Below the pieces are notes generated by a model that was not told the origin of the DNA, ran no database searches, and saw nothing but the letters and a program-made list of their open reading frames with translations. The position numbers and the translations under genes were made by a program. A stretch of 64,000 nucleotides of DNA, taken from an uncultured Clostridium sp. GTDB taxonomy: Bacteria > Bacillota > Clostridia > Lachnospirales > Lachnospiraceae. Positions 19,666-28,416 of this stretch are shown here, in pieces. Each line of letters starts with the position of its first letter. Positions within the stretch are counted from its first letter, which is position 1. Where the stretch lies: contig CAMWYJ010000001.1 in NCBI GenBank assembly GCA_947178445.1, forward strand, positions 147,119 to 211,118, written 5' to 3'.

Positions 19666-20537
19666 CATTATTAGCTTATCAAATTTTTCAAACCGTTGTA
19701 GAGCAGGGAAGCTTTCAAAAAGCTGCTGAGATACTAAATCTCACTCCTTCTGCTATCAGCCATGCCATATCCACCGCAGAAAAGGAATTGGGATTTCCGC
19801 TTTTCAATCGCAATAAAAACGGAATCACGCTTACCAGCTATGGAGAGAATCTGCAGCCCTACATTCTGACTGTATTAAACAGTGATTTAAAGCTTCAGCA
19901 GGCAATCCATGAATTTAATGGGTTAACACAGGGATCGGTAAAAATCGGAACTTTTTCCTCGGTCTGTAACAGCTTCATTCCCGACTTGGTAAAAAGCTTC
20001 TCCAAGCTGCATCCCAACATTGAAATTAAAATATACCAGGGTACCTATGATGATGTCTACAACTGGCTTAAAACCGGTGTGATCGATTTAGGCTTTTTAT
20101 CCGAATCCAGTTGCAAAGACTTCGAAATTACTCCTCTATACAAGGATGAACTGCTTTGTGTCACTCCAAAATCCTTTCGTTCCAGACACAAAAACTATAT
20201 TGAACCAGACGAAATGAAGAACCAGCGTTTTGTCTCCCAAAGGGAGAGTACGGATGCTGATATACAGAATCTTTTTCATAAGCATCAGATTAAGATCCAC
20301 TCCTCTTGCCATGTAGTAGACGATTTAAGCACGATTGCCATGGTAGCGGCGGGTCTCGGCATCTGTATTATGCCCCGACTGGTTATGTGTAATATCCCCT
20401 ATGAGGTGGATATGTACTCATTTAAGCCTGCAGAACACCGTACCATTGGCATTTGCTCCCAAAACAACGAGCTTATGGCACCCGCTGTGAAATCTATGCA
20501 TAAGCACATCCTTTCCTATTTCAATAAAATTAGGTGA
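19662..20537 (+). CDS. LysR family transcriptional regulator
   Basis: The 291 residues have an N-terminal winged helix (FQTVVEQGSFQKAAEILNLTPSAIS then HAISTAEKELGFPLFNR) and a two-lobed effector domain typical of LysR proteins. Its ATG overlaps the stop of the AAA ATPase, so it is expressed with it rather than divergently from a target, which is atypical for LysR genes. The AAA gene promoter may be its target; nothing in the sequence shows the effector. Confidence 0.92.
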   Translation: MTLLAYQIFQTVVEQGSFQKAAEILNLTPSAISHAISTAEKELGFPLFNRNKNGITLTSYGENLQPYILTVLNSDLKLQQAIHEFNGLTQGSVKIGTFSSVCNSFIPDLVKSFSKLHPNIEIKIYQGTYDDVYNWLKTGVIDLGFLSESSCKDFEITPLYKDELLCVTPKSFRSRHKNYIEPDEMKNQRFVSQRESTDADIQNLFHKHQIKIHSSCHVVDDLSTIAMVAAGLGICIMPRLVMCNIPYEVDMYSFKPAEHRTIGICSQNNELMAPAVKSMHKHILSYFNKIR

Positions 20538-20785
20538 TTGCGAAACTCCTTATTTTCAAAACCTAGTTGTGCAATATAGACAATATCATAAGCAAGGTGC
20601 TTTGGAGCCGCCGGTGCTTAGCGAGGTTTTTTCGAGCTTAGCACCGCTGCGAGCGACAAGCAGCGCAATGCCTGAATACTTAGCGAGGCTTTGCCGAGCT
20701 TAGTAGGAAGGTATGCCTTGTGCTCGTGCCTGCGTTGATTTGTCTATATTGTACAACGGATGTGGGCAAAAACAGAGTTTCACAA
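20538..20785. mobile_element. 248-bp MITE-like element with 46-bp terminal inverted repeats
   Basis: The ends 20538-20583 and 20740-20785 are inverted copies of each other, near-identical in the outer (TTGYGAAACTC) and inner (GTTGTRCAATATAGACAA) parts. Between them are two hairpins on one scaffold, each built as CTTAGCGAGG-loop-CGAGCTTAG (20613-20645 and 20677-20705), and a GCTGC/GCAGC hairpin at 20646-20664. There is no coding potential. The element begins at the base after the LysR stop codon. The form fits a non-autonomous transposable repeat; I cannot define a target duplication with confidence. Confidence 0.65.
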
Positions 20786-20794
20786 TTATATAAA

Positions 20795-20813
20795 ACTGCA
20801 TATTGTATGCAGT
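20795..20813 (-). terminator. Intrinsic terminator of serS
   Basis: ACTGCATA (20795-20802) and TATGCAGT (20806-20813) form a perfect 8-bp stem with a 3-base loop. On the minus strand it is followed by TTTATATAATT. It lies 36 bases past the serS stop. Confidence 0.6.
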
Positions 20814-20849
20814 GACACAGCTGACAATTATATCTCAAACAAAAACCAT

Positions 20850-22127
20850 CTACTCAATCTTTGCCTTACCACCCATATATGGCTGTAAAGCCTTTGGAAT
20901 ATTGATCGTACCATCTTCATTTAGATTATTCTCCAAAAATGCAATCAGCATACGTGGCGGTGCCACAACAGTATTATTAAGGGTATGGGCATAATACTTT
21001 CCATCCTCTCCGTTCACACGGATTTTTAAGCGCCTCGCCTGGGCATCTCCAAGATTGGAACAGCTTCCCACCTCAAAGTACTTTTTCTGTCTTGGTGACC
21101 ATGCCTCTACATCAATCGATTTTACCTTAAGATCTGCCAAATCTCCAGAACAGCACTCTAAAGTACGAACCGGAACATCCAGACTACGGAATAAGTCTAC
21201 CGTATTCTGCCACAGCTTTTCAAACCACATCGGGCTCTCTTCCGGCTTACATACCACAATCATCTCCTGCTTTTCAAACTGATGAATACGATATACACCA
21301 CGTTCCTCAATACCATGCGCTCCTTTTTCTTTACGGAAACATGGTGAATAACTCGTTAAAGTCTTTGGCAATTCTCCCTCCGGAATAATGGTATCAATAA
21401 ACTTACCAATCATAGAATGCTCACTTGTGCCGATCAAATAGAGGTCTTCACCCTCTATCTTATACATCATTGCATCCATCTCTGCAAAACTCATAACACC
21501 GGTTACCACATTGGACCGAATCATGAATGGGGGGATACAGTAAGTGAAGCCTCTGTCAATCATAAAATCTCTTGCATAGGAAATAACCGCTGAATGAAGC
21601 CTTGCAATATCCCCCATCAGATAATAAAAACCATTGCCTGCAACACGACCTGCTGCATCTAAATCAATACCATTAAATCTCTCCATAATCTCTGTATGAT
21701 ATGGGATTTCAAAATCTGGTACCACCGGTTCTCCAAACCTCTCTATCTCCACATTCTCACTATCATCCCTGCCAATTGGAACGGAAGGATCAATGATATT
21801 GGGAATCACCATCATAATTTTGGTAATCTTTTCCTGTAAATCCTTTTCCTGTTCCTCTAATGCAGCAAGTTCTTCCGAACGTTCCGTTACAAGCTTCTTC
21901 GTCTCTTCTGCTTCTTCCTTTTTCCCCTGTGCCATAAGTGCACCAATCTGCTTGGAAATCTTATTGCGCTCTGCACGAAGCGCATCTGCCTTTCCCTTTG
22001 CCTCACGGCTCTTTGCATCCAATTCGATGACCTCGTCCACTAACAAAAGCTTATCTTCCTGAAACTTATTCTTGATGTTCTGCTTTACCACATCCGGGTT
22101 TTCGCGTAAGAATTTGATATCAATCAT
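20850..22127 (-). CDS. serS: Seryl-tRNA synthetase
   Basis: This class II aminoacyl-tRNA synthetase charges tRNA-Ser (and tRNA-Sec where present). The 425 residues begin MIDIKFLRENPDVVKQN and run through the long antiparallel coiled coil (about residues 30-105). The catalytic core has motif 2 around SPCFRKEKGAHG and motif 3 near the C-terminus (NGEDGKYYAHTLNNTVVAPPRML). It follows glgA after 25 bases on the same strand with no T-box leader visible, so it is probably expressed from the glgA promoter. Confidence 0.97.
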   Translation of the reverse strand: MIDIKFLRENPDVVKQNIKNKFQEDKLLLVDEVIELDAKSREAKGKADALRAERNKISKQIGALMAQGKKEEAEETKKLVTERSEELAALEEQEKDLQEKITKIMMVIPNIIDPSVPIGRDDSENVEIERFGEPVVPDFEIPYHTEIMERFNGIDLDAAGRVAGNGFYYLMGDIARLHSAVISYARDFMIDRGFTYCIPPFMIRSNVVTGVMSFAEMDAMMYKIEGEDLYLIGTSEHSMIGKFIDTIIPEGELPKTLTSYSPCFRKEKGAHGIEERGVYRIHQFEKQEMIVVCKPEESPMWFEKLWQNTVDLFRSLDVPVRTLECCSGDLADLKVKSIDVEAWSPRQKKYFEVGSCSNLGDAQARRLKIRVNGEDGKYYAHTLNNTVVAPPRMLIAFLENNLNEDGTINIPKALQPYMGGKAKIE

Positions 22128-22152
22128 TGTTCTTTTTCTCCTCTTGTCTTCC

Positions 22153-23604
22153 TTAATAGCCTAAAATCTTATCATATAACTGCATGTATTTAACAGCAGA
22201 CTTATCCCATGAAAAATCAGCCTTCATACCTCTTAATACCATCTTATTCCAATCATCTCTGTGATCGTAATAGATTTCCTTTGAATAATTGATTACCTTA
22301 AGCATCTCGTCTGCATTATAATTTGTGAACGAAAATCCAGTTCCCGTGCCCTCATACTCGTTATATGGCTCCACAGTATCCTTAAGTCCGCCTGTCTCCC
22401 TGACAATCGGCACCGTGCCATAGCGAAGGGAAATTAACTGTGTCAGTCCACACGGTTCAAACCGTGACGGCATCAGCATTGCATCTGCCGCTGCATAAAG
22501 CTTATGTGCTCTCTCATCCGAATAAAAAATATTGGCAGACACACGGTCTGAATATACCCACTGATAATGCTTGAACATATTCTCATACTTCGCTTCACCA
22601 GTTCCAATTACTACAAACTGTACATACGGATCTACAATGCCTTCCATTACCCAGTCTATCAAATCCAGTCCCTTCTGGTCTGTCAAGCGGGAAATAATGG
22701 CAATCATATATTTATTCTCATCTACAGGAAGCCCCAGCTCCTTTTGAAGCTCCATCTTATTGGCAGCCTTCCCTTTTTTATAATTTCTCACATTGTATTT
22801 CTTAAAAATCTTCTCATCCGTATTCGGATTGTATACATCATAGTCAATACCATTTACGATACCGCAAAGCTTTTGGTTATGGAATCTTAACAAATCATCC
22901 AGATTCTCACCGTATTCCGGTGTCTGAATCTCCCCTGCATAGGTATCACTAACGGTTGTGATATAGTCAGAATATACCATACCAGCCTTTAACATATTAC
23001 CATCCTTGAAAAATTCCATACGGTCCGGTGTAAATACATAATCCGGAAGTCCTGAAATATACTTGAATGTCTTCACATCCCAGATTCCCTGGAATTTTAA
23101 ATTATGGATTGTCATAACCGTCTTTGTTCCTGCAAAGAATGGATTGTCATGATAAAGGGTTCTCAAATACACCGGAACAAGTCCTGCCTGCCAGTCATGA
23201 CAATGAATCACATCCGGCTTGAAATTAATTACAGGCAAAATTGCAAGCGCTGCTTTACTAAAGAATGTAAACTTCTCAATATCAAAGCGGATTGTTCCAT
23301 ATGGTGCCCATCCCGAAAAATAATACTCATTATCAATGAAATAATAGGTGATTCCATCTAATTCACATGTCATGATACCAACATGCACATCTGTAAATCT
23401 CTGTCCTAAATCCATATAAAAGTGATGTACGTACTGAAACTTTTCTCTATATTCCCACGGAATACAAGTATAATTTGGCATTACAACCCTTACATCATAC
23501 TCATCTTTCGGAAACATCTTAGGCAATGCACCCACAACATCTGCCAATCCCCCCGTTTTAATAAAAGGCACACACTCTGATGCTACAAATAAAATATTTT
23601 TCAT
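22153..23604 (-). CDS. glgA: Glycogen (starch) synthase
   Basis: This GT5 family enzyme extends alpha-1,4-glucan from ADP-glucose. The 483 residues show the KTGGLADVVGALP substrate loop at residues 17-29, HCHDWQAGLVPVYL, the nucleotide-sugar region ISRLTDQKGLDL and MPSRFEPCGLTQLISLRYGT near residue 380. Other glg genes are not in the window. It heads a two-gene unit with serS, an unexpected pairing that may be simple read-through. Confidence 0.96.
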   Translation of the reverse strand: MKNILFVASECVPFIKTGGLADVVGALPKMFPKDEYDVRVVMPNYTCIPWEYREKFQYVHHFYMDLGQRFTDVHVGIMTCELDGITYYFIDNEYYFSGWAPYGTIRFDIEKFTFFSKAALAILPVINFKPDVIHCHDWQAGLVPVYLRTLYHDNPFFAGTKTVMTIHNLKFQGIWDVKTFKYISGLPDYVFTPDRMEFFKDGNMLKAGMVYSDYITTVSDTYAGEIQTPEYGENLDDLLRFHNQKLCGIVNGIDYDVYNPNTDEKIFKKYNVRNYKKGKAANKMELQKELGLPVDENKYMIAIISRLTDQKGLDLIDWVMEGIVDPYVQFVVIGTGEAKYENMFKHYQWVYSDRVSANIFYSDERAHKLYAAADAMLMPSRFEPCGLTQLISLRYGTVPIVRETGGLKDTVEPYNEYEGTGTGFSFTNYNADEMLKVINYSKEIYYDHRDDWNKMVLRGMKADFSWDKSAVKYMQLYDKILGY

Positions 23605-23692
23605 AACTAATTCCCTCCAATACTATTTCGTTGCAAAATACATACCGGAACATGTCCGATTCGTTCTGCAAAACAACAAAATGCCTTCCACT

Positions 23693-23721
23693 ATTATACC
23701 CTTTTTTCCAGATTCTGTCTA
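23693..23721 (-). promoter_or_regulatory. Promoter of glgA-serS
   Basis: TAGACA (23716-23721) and a perfect TATAAT (23693-23698) are 17 bases apart on the minus strand, giving a leader of about 80 bases. Confidence 0.65.
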
Positions 23722-23762
23722 TGAATCCGTCTTATTTTTCTAAATATCTTTTCTAACTGTTA

Positions 23763-24365
23763 CTATTTCAGCTCATCCAACGTTTTCCTGTAAGCACCAC
23801 CAAAATCTCTTAAAAAGTCCCTCACCTCTGGCAAATCCATCTCGTTAAGCTTCTCATATGTAGCAGCCATTGCACTGGAAAACTCCCTGTTTCCTGCTTT
23901 TTCCTCTTCAATACACTTGATATAGGCAGAAAGCCGGTCCGCAGCTTTCACAATTTTTTGTAAATATTCATCCTCTTCTGACGGAAATAATATCTTTTCA
24001 TATTCTTTGCGCAGATAGTCCGGCAACATGAGTAAAAGCTCCTTTGCAGCCTGCACCTCCACATTCTTATACGCTTCCTTTGTATCTTTATTGTAATATT
24101 TGATCGGGGTTGGCATATCTCCGGTAATGATTTCCGTACAGTCATGATACATCCCGATCAATGCTGCTTTTTCTGCATTTAAATGCTTTCCGTATTTACA
24201 ATTTCCAATCAGTGCCAACGCATGAGCCAGCATTCCCACTTCCAGGGAATGTTCACTGATATTTTCCGGATAAGAGTTACGCATAAGTGCCCATCGGTTA
24301 ATATACTTCATTCGTGACATCATCGCAAAAAAAGAACTATTATATTCCTTATATTCGTTTTCCAT
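23763..24365 (-). CDS. yfbR: YfbR-like 5'-deoxynucleotidase (HD domain)
   Basis: The 200 residues carry the HD phosphohydrolase pattern SEHSLEVGMLAHAL and YHDCTEIITGDMPTPIK, the latter characteristic of YfbR, which removes phosphate from deoxynucleoside 5'-monophosphates. Conserved D (KAADRLSAYIKC) lies near residue 135. I start it at 24365 (MENEYKEY), where AGGAGGGAAA precedes the ATG; a longer frame overlaps the upstream gene. It sits in an operon with the J-domain and DUF5685-like genes. A second HD-type nucleotide hydrolase, unrelated in position, lies in the ICE at 28417. Confidence 0.88.
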   Translation of the reverse strand: MENEYKEYNSSFFAMMSRMKYINRWALMRNSYPENISEHSLEVGMLAHALALIGNCKYGKHLNAEKAALIGMYHDCTEIITGDMPTPIKYYNKDTKEAYKNVEVQAAKELLLMLPDYLRKEYEKILFPSEEDEYLQKIVKAADRLSAYIKCIEEEKAGNREFSSAMAATYEKLNEMDLPEVRDFLRDFGGAYRKTLDELK

Positions 24366-24373
24366 TTTCCCTC

Positions 24374-25033
24374 CTAACAACAAAATCTTCCTCCACAACA
24401 CAAATTACATATCATATTTGCCAGACATAATTTGAGACAAAAATCAGAACCATTCGTCATTGGCATACCATAAAAATCTCCCTGGCTTTCATACCACCGC
24501 CCACCGTTTTGAAGCATCTGATAAAACTGACGGTACCGTAGATTACCAGGCTCCATCCGCATAGCAACCTGAATATGCCCTAAGGCTGTTTCCTGATTTC
24601 CGATTCCATTATTTGCAATTGCAGATATATAATACCATCTTCCGCTTCGATTCTCAATATTCCCCAACACATTCAGTGCTGATTGATAATCTCCACTGCA
24701 CACATAGGTATAAGCTGCATTTAGATAGGAATCTTCTTTATCCTCTTCATGAGACGTACCCTTCCTGCCTGTAGCGCTGCCAAAGCCTCCGAAACCGGAA
24801 TACTTTTCATATCCACCATAGCCTCCATATCCAAACCCACCATTAACCTTTCCATCCATAATCATCTGATATGCCTGCTGAACCTCCTTAAAGCGTTCCT
24901 CTGCCTGTTCTTTGTTTGGATTATTCACATTTGCATCCGGGTGATATTTCCGGCTTAAATTCCGATATGCTTTTTTTATCTCATCCTCCGTTGCATTGGA
25001 AGGAACACCTAATATCTCATATGGATTTTTCAT
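24374..25033 (-). CDS. J-domain protein with Gly/Tyr-rich linker and helical repeats
   Basis: Residues 1-70 are a J domain ([23 protein letters not shown], with the HPD triad in KYHPDANV). A short Gly/Phe/Tyr-rich linker (about 75-105) and a TPR-like helical region follow. The C-terminus is cysteine-rich (CCGGRFCC). There is no zinc-finger or client-binding domain of classic DnaJ, so this is a specialised co-chaperone, presumably for DnaK. It overlaps the upstream DUF5685-like gene by 17 bases, indicating coupled translation and perhaps a joint task. Confidence 0.85.
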   Translation of the reverse strand: MKNPYEILGVPSNATEDEIKKAYRNLSRKYHPDANVNNPNKEQAEERFKEVQQAYQMIMDGKVNGGFGYGGYGGYEKYSGFGGFGSATGRKGTSHEEDKEDSYLNAAYTYVCSGDYQSALNVLGNIENRSGRWYYISAIANNGIGNQETALGHIQVAMRMEPGNLRYRQFYQMLQNGGRWYESQGDFYGMPMTNGSDFCLKLCLANMICNLCCGGRFCC

Positions 25034-25871
25034 TCATCTGCTCCCTTTCCTTGTTTCTTTCCATTCTCACCTGTTCATATCTGGTCCACACACCGGAATA
25101 AATAATATTCCGCAAAATGCCTGCATTTTTTAATACCGGAAGTTTTTCAAATTCCTTCGCAAATTCCGCCGCTGCCATCACCAACAGTTGTTTTACATAA
25201 TCATCAAATCCCAATGTTTTCTCTTTGTTCATAAAAGCATTAAAGCATTTTTTCTCCCTGTCATGCTTTAAATCATCATAGGAATCTAAAATATAGATGA
25301 ATTTTCCCATATAAAATCCCATCCGGCGAAGGCCCATCTGCCATTCATCTTCCTTCATCACAAAAATTTCTTCCAACAAATGTCCAAAACAGCCAGACAA
25401 GCTGTCAATGTCATATGAATTCATTTTCTCAAGTTCCGAAAGCTCTCTTATATATTTCTCAACTGCCTCTGCTTGCCTGGTATACTGTTTCTTTATTTTA
25501 CAAACGGCTTTATCAAGACTTTTCCCATAACATACCCTGACAAAGCTTTTCTCATCTGCAATATCATCCCTGCACTTATACCAGGAAAGCAGTATTGTCA
25601 TATCAGCTGTATACGAAAACAAAGCATTTTTCCGTACCGCATGCTTTCGAAACGGATGCACCATACACCTTTGACGTTCTATTATTTCCTCTGGCTCATA
25701 CAGCCCTGCTAACAATATTATAAGAAAGGTCAGATCATAACTCAATGACAACTGTCCCTTTCGCCCATAACATTGTTTCAACTCCCTGCACAATCCACAA
25801 TAATAAGAACGGTACTCTTCCATTTCCCGCATCTTTAATTCAGACTCATTAACCACTATATATCCAAACAT
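25017..25871 (-). CDS. DUF5685-like protein
   Basis: The 284 residues open [31 protein letters not shown], which I recognise as the DUF5685 pattern with its paired cysteines, followed by [19 protein letters not shown]. The chain is mostly helical with no membrane segment. Isoprenoid-synthase-like helices rich in D/E ([15 protein letters not shown]) are visible but I cannot assign a reaction. It is translated with the J-domain gene, so a chaperone-linked function is possible. Confidence 0.8.
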   Translation of the reverse strand: MFGYIVVNESELKMREMEEYRSYYCGLCRELKQCYGRKGQLSLSYDLTFLIILLAGLYEPEEIIERQRCMVHPFRKHAVRKNALFSYTADMTILLSWYKCRDDIADEKSFVRVCYGKSLDKAVCKIKKQYTRQAEAVEKYIRELSELEKMNSYDIDSLSGCFGHLLEEIFVMKEDEWQMGLRRMGFYMGKFIYILDSYDDLKHDREKKCFNAFMNKEKTLGFDDYVKQLLVMAAAEFAKEFEKLPVLKNAGILRNIIYSGVWTRYEQVRMERNKEREQMNEKSI

Positions 25872-25986
25872 ACTAACTCCGTTTCCTAAAGTGATGATGG
25901 TATTTCGGACAAGTGACCATAATCCTTCCCTTACCTGCAGGAATACGGATTTTTTGCCTCTTATCCCTTTGTTACCTTAGAAAAAT

Positions 25987-26027
25987 ACAAAGCCCAGAAT
26001 CTCGATTTTCAAGATTCTGGGCTTTGT
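25987..26027 (-). terminator. Former tRNA-Gly terminator, displaced by the ICE
   Basis: A perfect 16-bp stem (ACAAAGCCCAGAATCT at 25987-26002 with its complement at 26012-26027, 9-base loop) is followed on the minus strand by ATTTTT. It lies just beyond the left attachment repeat. In an empty site it would stand about 6 bases after the tRNA 3' end, so it is almost certainly the native terminator of the tRNA-Gly gene now 35 kb away. Confidence 0.8.
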
Positions 26028-26032
26028 AAAAC

Positions 26033-26059
26033 AATAAGCGCGAGACGGGGATCGAACCC
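26033..26059. repeat. attR-type core repeat of the ICE (integrase side)
   Basis: These 27 bases (AATAAGCGCGAGACGGGGAT and then CGAACCC) are identical to 60881-60907, the 3' end of the tRNA-Gly gene. The match stops on both sides, as expected for the recombined core of a tRNA-targeting tyrosine integrase. The integrase gene begins less than 100 bases inward. Confidence 0.93.
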
Positions 26060-26147
26060 AAAACATAAATGCGCTAATTCCTTATATTATCTACATTTTT
26101 TCAAGCCCTTTGCAATAATTCTTGTCAATCTTTTTAGTATTTCATTG

Positions 26148-27449
26148 TCAAACTACCTGTTGCATTTTCTGCCGCTGCTCTTCAATAGATTCTTTACTTG
26201 CCAAAATATAATTATTCAATGTCGTAGATATCTCACTATGTCCAAGATACTCTGCAATTTGTGCTAGTTCAATATCCGGCAGTGAATTTAATTCACTGGC
26301 AAAAGATTTCCGGATTCGATGTGTGTTAAACCCATCTACATGTGATTTCTCGCACATAACTGCTAATGTTCTCCGAAGACTTTCTGCTTTTCCAACAACA
26401 TCGCTGCCATCATAACACAAATATTTACTTTTGTAACCCTTTTCTTTTCGATAGTCCATTAGTATATTTAGAATGTCCTGCGCTCTTTGCGTAAGCGGTA
26501 TTTCCCGAATACCATTTCTGGTCTTAGGAGAACCTTCCTTATATATACTACCTGGCACACAATCACCTGACTGATTTCTTTTTTTACATTTCTTGACTGT
26601 CCTTCTGATCAATACAACCTTTCTGTCCCAATCAATATCTTCGGTAGTCAAAGCTGCCAGCTCCCCTATCCGAAGCCCTAAAGAAAAATTCAAAAGAATA
26701 CATAAAACATTTGCGTACTTAATTGGATACTTGTGTTCTTCTACCATGGATTCATACAATTTCGCCTGGTCGGTCTTCGGAACTGCATATTCTCTCTTTT
26801 TTACAGAGTATATCTTTCCTTTGGGAATCTTTCTCTTGATCTTATCCCAATCTATAACAGGCGCATTATTGGAAAAATCAAACTCTTCATCATAGACAAA
26901 ATCAATTACCGCCTTAATGATGTGTTTAATCCTCTGCCATTCTCTATTTGTAATAGCTTCATGTTCCTTGATAATACCCATAAAAAAAGTATATACATCC
27001 TTTGTTGTCAGTTTGCGGATATCAACATTTGTTAATACACTTTCTAAAAAGTACTTGTTAAATGTATTTTCCTCACGGTCTACTGTCTGAGGTTGAACAA
27101 CCTCCATCAGCAGTCTGTAATTCCGATATCGGTAAAAGCAGTTGATAAATGCATATTTGCTTTTACATTTTTTCTTTGTCGTCGATTCCTTTTCGTTACA
27201 ACTTTGTTCATACTGGTATTCCAGCTCGTTTGCTTTTGTTATTGCTTCGTATTCTGTTTTACCATAACAAGCTTTATATTCAGATCCCAGTTTCGCATTA
27301 CATTGATATCTTCCGTCCTTGCGTAATGTCGCTTTCCTCTTTCGACCCATAGTCTTATACATTTCAGTTTCCCAATCACACGGTATATTGATTTTACTCC
27401 GTTGATTTTTATAGGTCAAATCAGGGGGAAGCACATTTTCTTCCTTCAT
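26148..27449 (-). CDS. int: Tyrosine recombinase, ICE integrase
   Basis: The protein (about 433 residues) has an N-terminal arm-binding region, a SAM-like core-binding domain and a catalytic domain with R in SLGLRIGELAALT, K in the beta hairpin before EIPLTQRAQ, HxxR as HRIRKSF, LGHSEISTT and the nucleophile Tyr in LNNYI. It would cut at the 27-bp tRNA-Gly core. The start at 27449 (MKEENV) has AGGGGTGATGAA before it. The gene ends about 90 bases from the attachment site, a standard arrangement. No excisionase gene is visible beside it. Confidence 0.93.
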   Translation of the reverse strand: MKEENVLPPDLTYKNQRSKINIPCDWETEMYKTMGRKRKATLRKDGRYQCNAKLGSEYKACYGKTEYEAITKANELEYQYEQSCNEKESTTKKKCKSKYAFINCFYRYRNYRLLMEVVQPQTVDREENTFNKYFLESVLTNVDIRKLTTKDVYTFFMGIIKEHEAITNREWQRIKHIIKAVIDFVYDEEFDFSNNAPVIDWDKIKRKIPKGKIYSVKKREYAVPKTDQAKLYESMVEEHKYPIKYANVLCILLNFSLGLRIGELAALTTEDIDWDRKVVLIRRTVKKCKKRNQSGDCVPGSIYKEGSPKTRNGIREIPLTQRAQDILNILMDYRKEKGYKSKYLCYDGSDVVGKAESLRRTLAVMCEKSHVDGFNTHRIRKSFASELNSLPDIELAQIAEYLGHSEISTTLNNYILASKESIEEQRQKMQQVV

Positions 27450-27491
27450 TTCATCACCCCTAAAAGTCTTAGCATAAAAAATATTCAACAA

Positions 27492-27819
27492 CCAGCATTA
27501 CTGCTCTCCCAGTTTTTAACTCTCCCGATGCCTTCGTGCCCGGGTACCACACTGTTTCCTTTTCCCATCCGGTAGACGGTACGTCCGTCTGGATCCAATG
27601 CTCAGGTAGGTGCGCTATTTTTGCTCATAGCTTATGCTATATCACCGCAAAACCGCAGTTGTCTCATATATATTCAGTTGTCAGGTACACGCTTATTCAC
27701 ATACCAATGCTTTCAGTTATGCTTTGGGCAATATACATATATTGCTGCTTCGCCTGCAGCTTCACTGCATATTATCTTATCAGAAAATTCTTATGTAAAA
27801 AATTCTCTGATAAGATAAT
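27492..27819 (-). other. Structured non-coding leader upstream of int
   Basis: Between int and the divergent xre gene are more than 400 bases without a convincing gene. The int-proximal part is less AT-rich than its surroundings and holds several hairpins (AGACGG/CCGTCT at about 27573-27589, ATAGC/GCTAT, GCTGC/GCAGC). A near-perfect 19-base inverted repeat lies at 27771-27789 and 27801-27819 (ATTATCTTATCAGA core). It could be a regulatory RNA controlling int, an operator for the Xre protein, or both. Confidence 0.45.
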
Positions 27820-27875
27820 ACTATTTAGTTATTTTTATAAATTAATCAGTTTTAATATACATCTATTTTATCATA

Positions 27876-27903
27876 TTGTCAAATAATTAATACTAAATAT
27901 GTT
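27876..27903 (+). promoter_or_regulatory. Possible promoter of xre-dGTPase
   Basis: TTGTCA at 27876-27881 and TATGTT at 27898-27903 are 16 bases apart. The -35 region contains TTGTCAAAT, which also matches the arm-type motif near both element ends. Confidence 0.4.
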
Positions 27904-27929
27904 AAAATATAAAAAAACGAGGTAATGCT

Positions 27930-28292
27930 ATGTTTAAACGAATACGGGACTTACGTGAAGATCACGATTACACACAAAAAGAAGTCGCAAATAAATTAAA
28001 TATGTCGCCTCCACAATACCAGCGGTATGAGTCCGGTGTTGTGACACCACCAATTGATGTTCTGGTTTTTCTTGCAGATTTATATAATGTATCTGTTGAC
28101 TATCTTGTTGACCGAACCAATATAAAAGATATGTTTCAGAAAAATTATGAAAGTGAGCCTGCAGATATCAAACGCTGCATAACTTATTTTCGCGAATTAG
28201 AAATACAAAATAAGGATATTATTATGGGCACCATGGCATCCTTGGTTAAAGAACAAAATGCTACAAAGTCAAAGAAAAAAAATATCGGTTAG
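27930..28292 (+). CDS. Xre family repressor-like regulator
   Basis: The 120 residues contain a Cro/CI helix-turn-helix (FKRIRDLREDHDYTQKEVANKL then NMSPPQYQRYESGVVTPPIDV) and a short helical tail. Position between int and the dGTPase-like gene, divergent from int, suggests control of integration and of the cargo gene behind it. ICEs commonly use such repressors to hold excision and transfer genes off; direct evidence is lacking. A GAGGTAATGCT box precedes the ATG. Confidence 0.88.
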   Translation: MFKRIRDLREDHDYTQKEVANKLNMSPPQYQRYESGVVTPPIDVLVFLADLYNVSVDYLVDRTNIKDMFQKNYESEPADIKRCITYFRELEIQNKDIIMGTMASLVKEQNATKSKKKNIG

Positions 28293-28416
28293 AAGAAAAT
28301 ATAATTTATATATCCCTTGATGATGAGGGATATATATTTTAAGCATATGAACTATTTTCTAAATATTATATAAAAAGATATAACATTTTCGAAAAAAAAA
28401 CGGAGGACATGTATTT

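Noticed and set aside
22128..22152. Possible T-box leader for serS
   Set aside because: Only 25 bases separate glgA and serS, too short for a T-box, and none is seen above glgA.
26033..26059. Apparent second tRNA-Gly fragment at the left ICE end
   Set aside because: Only the 27-bp 3' portion is present and the following bases do not continue a cloverleaf; it is the attachment-site copy, not a gene.
27536..27886. Plus-strand frame of 116 codons between int and xre
   Set aside because: It crosses the 19-base inverted repeat and lacks a ribosome site; the region looks like structured non-coding DNA.
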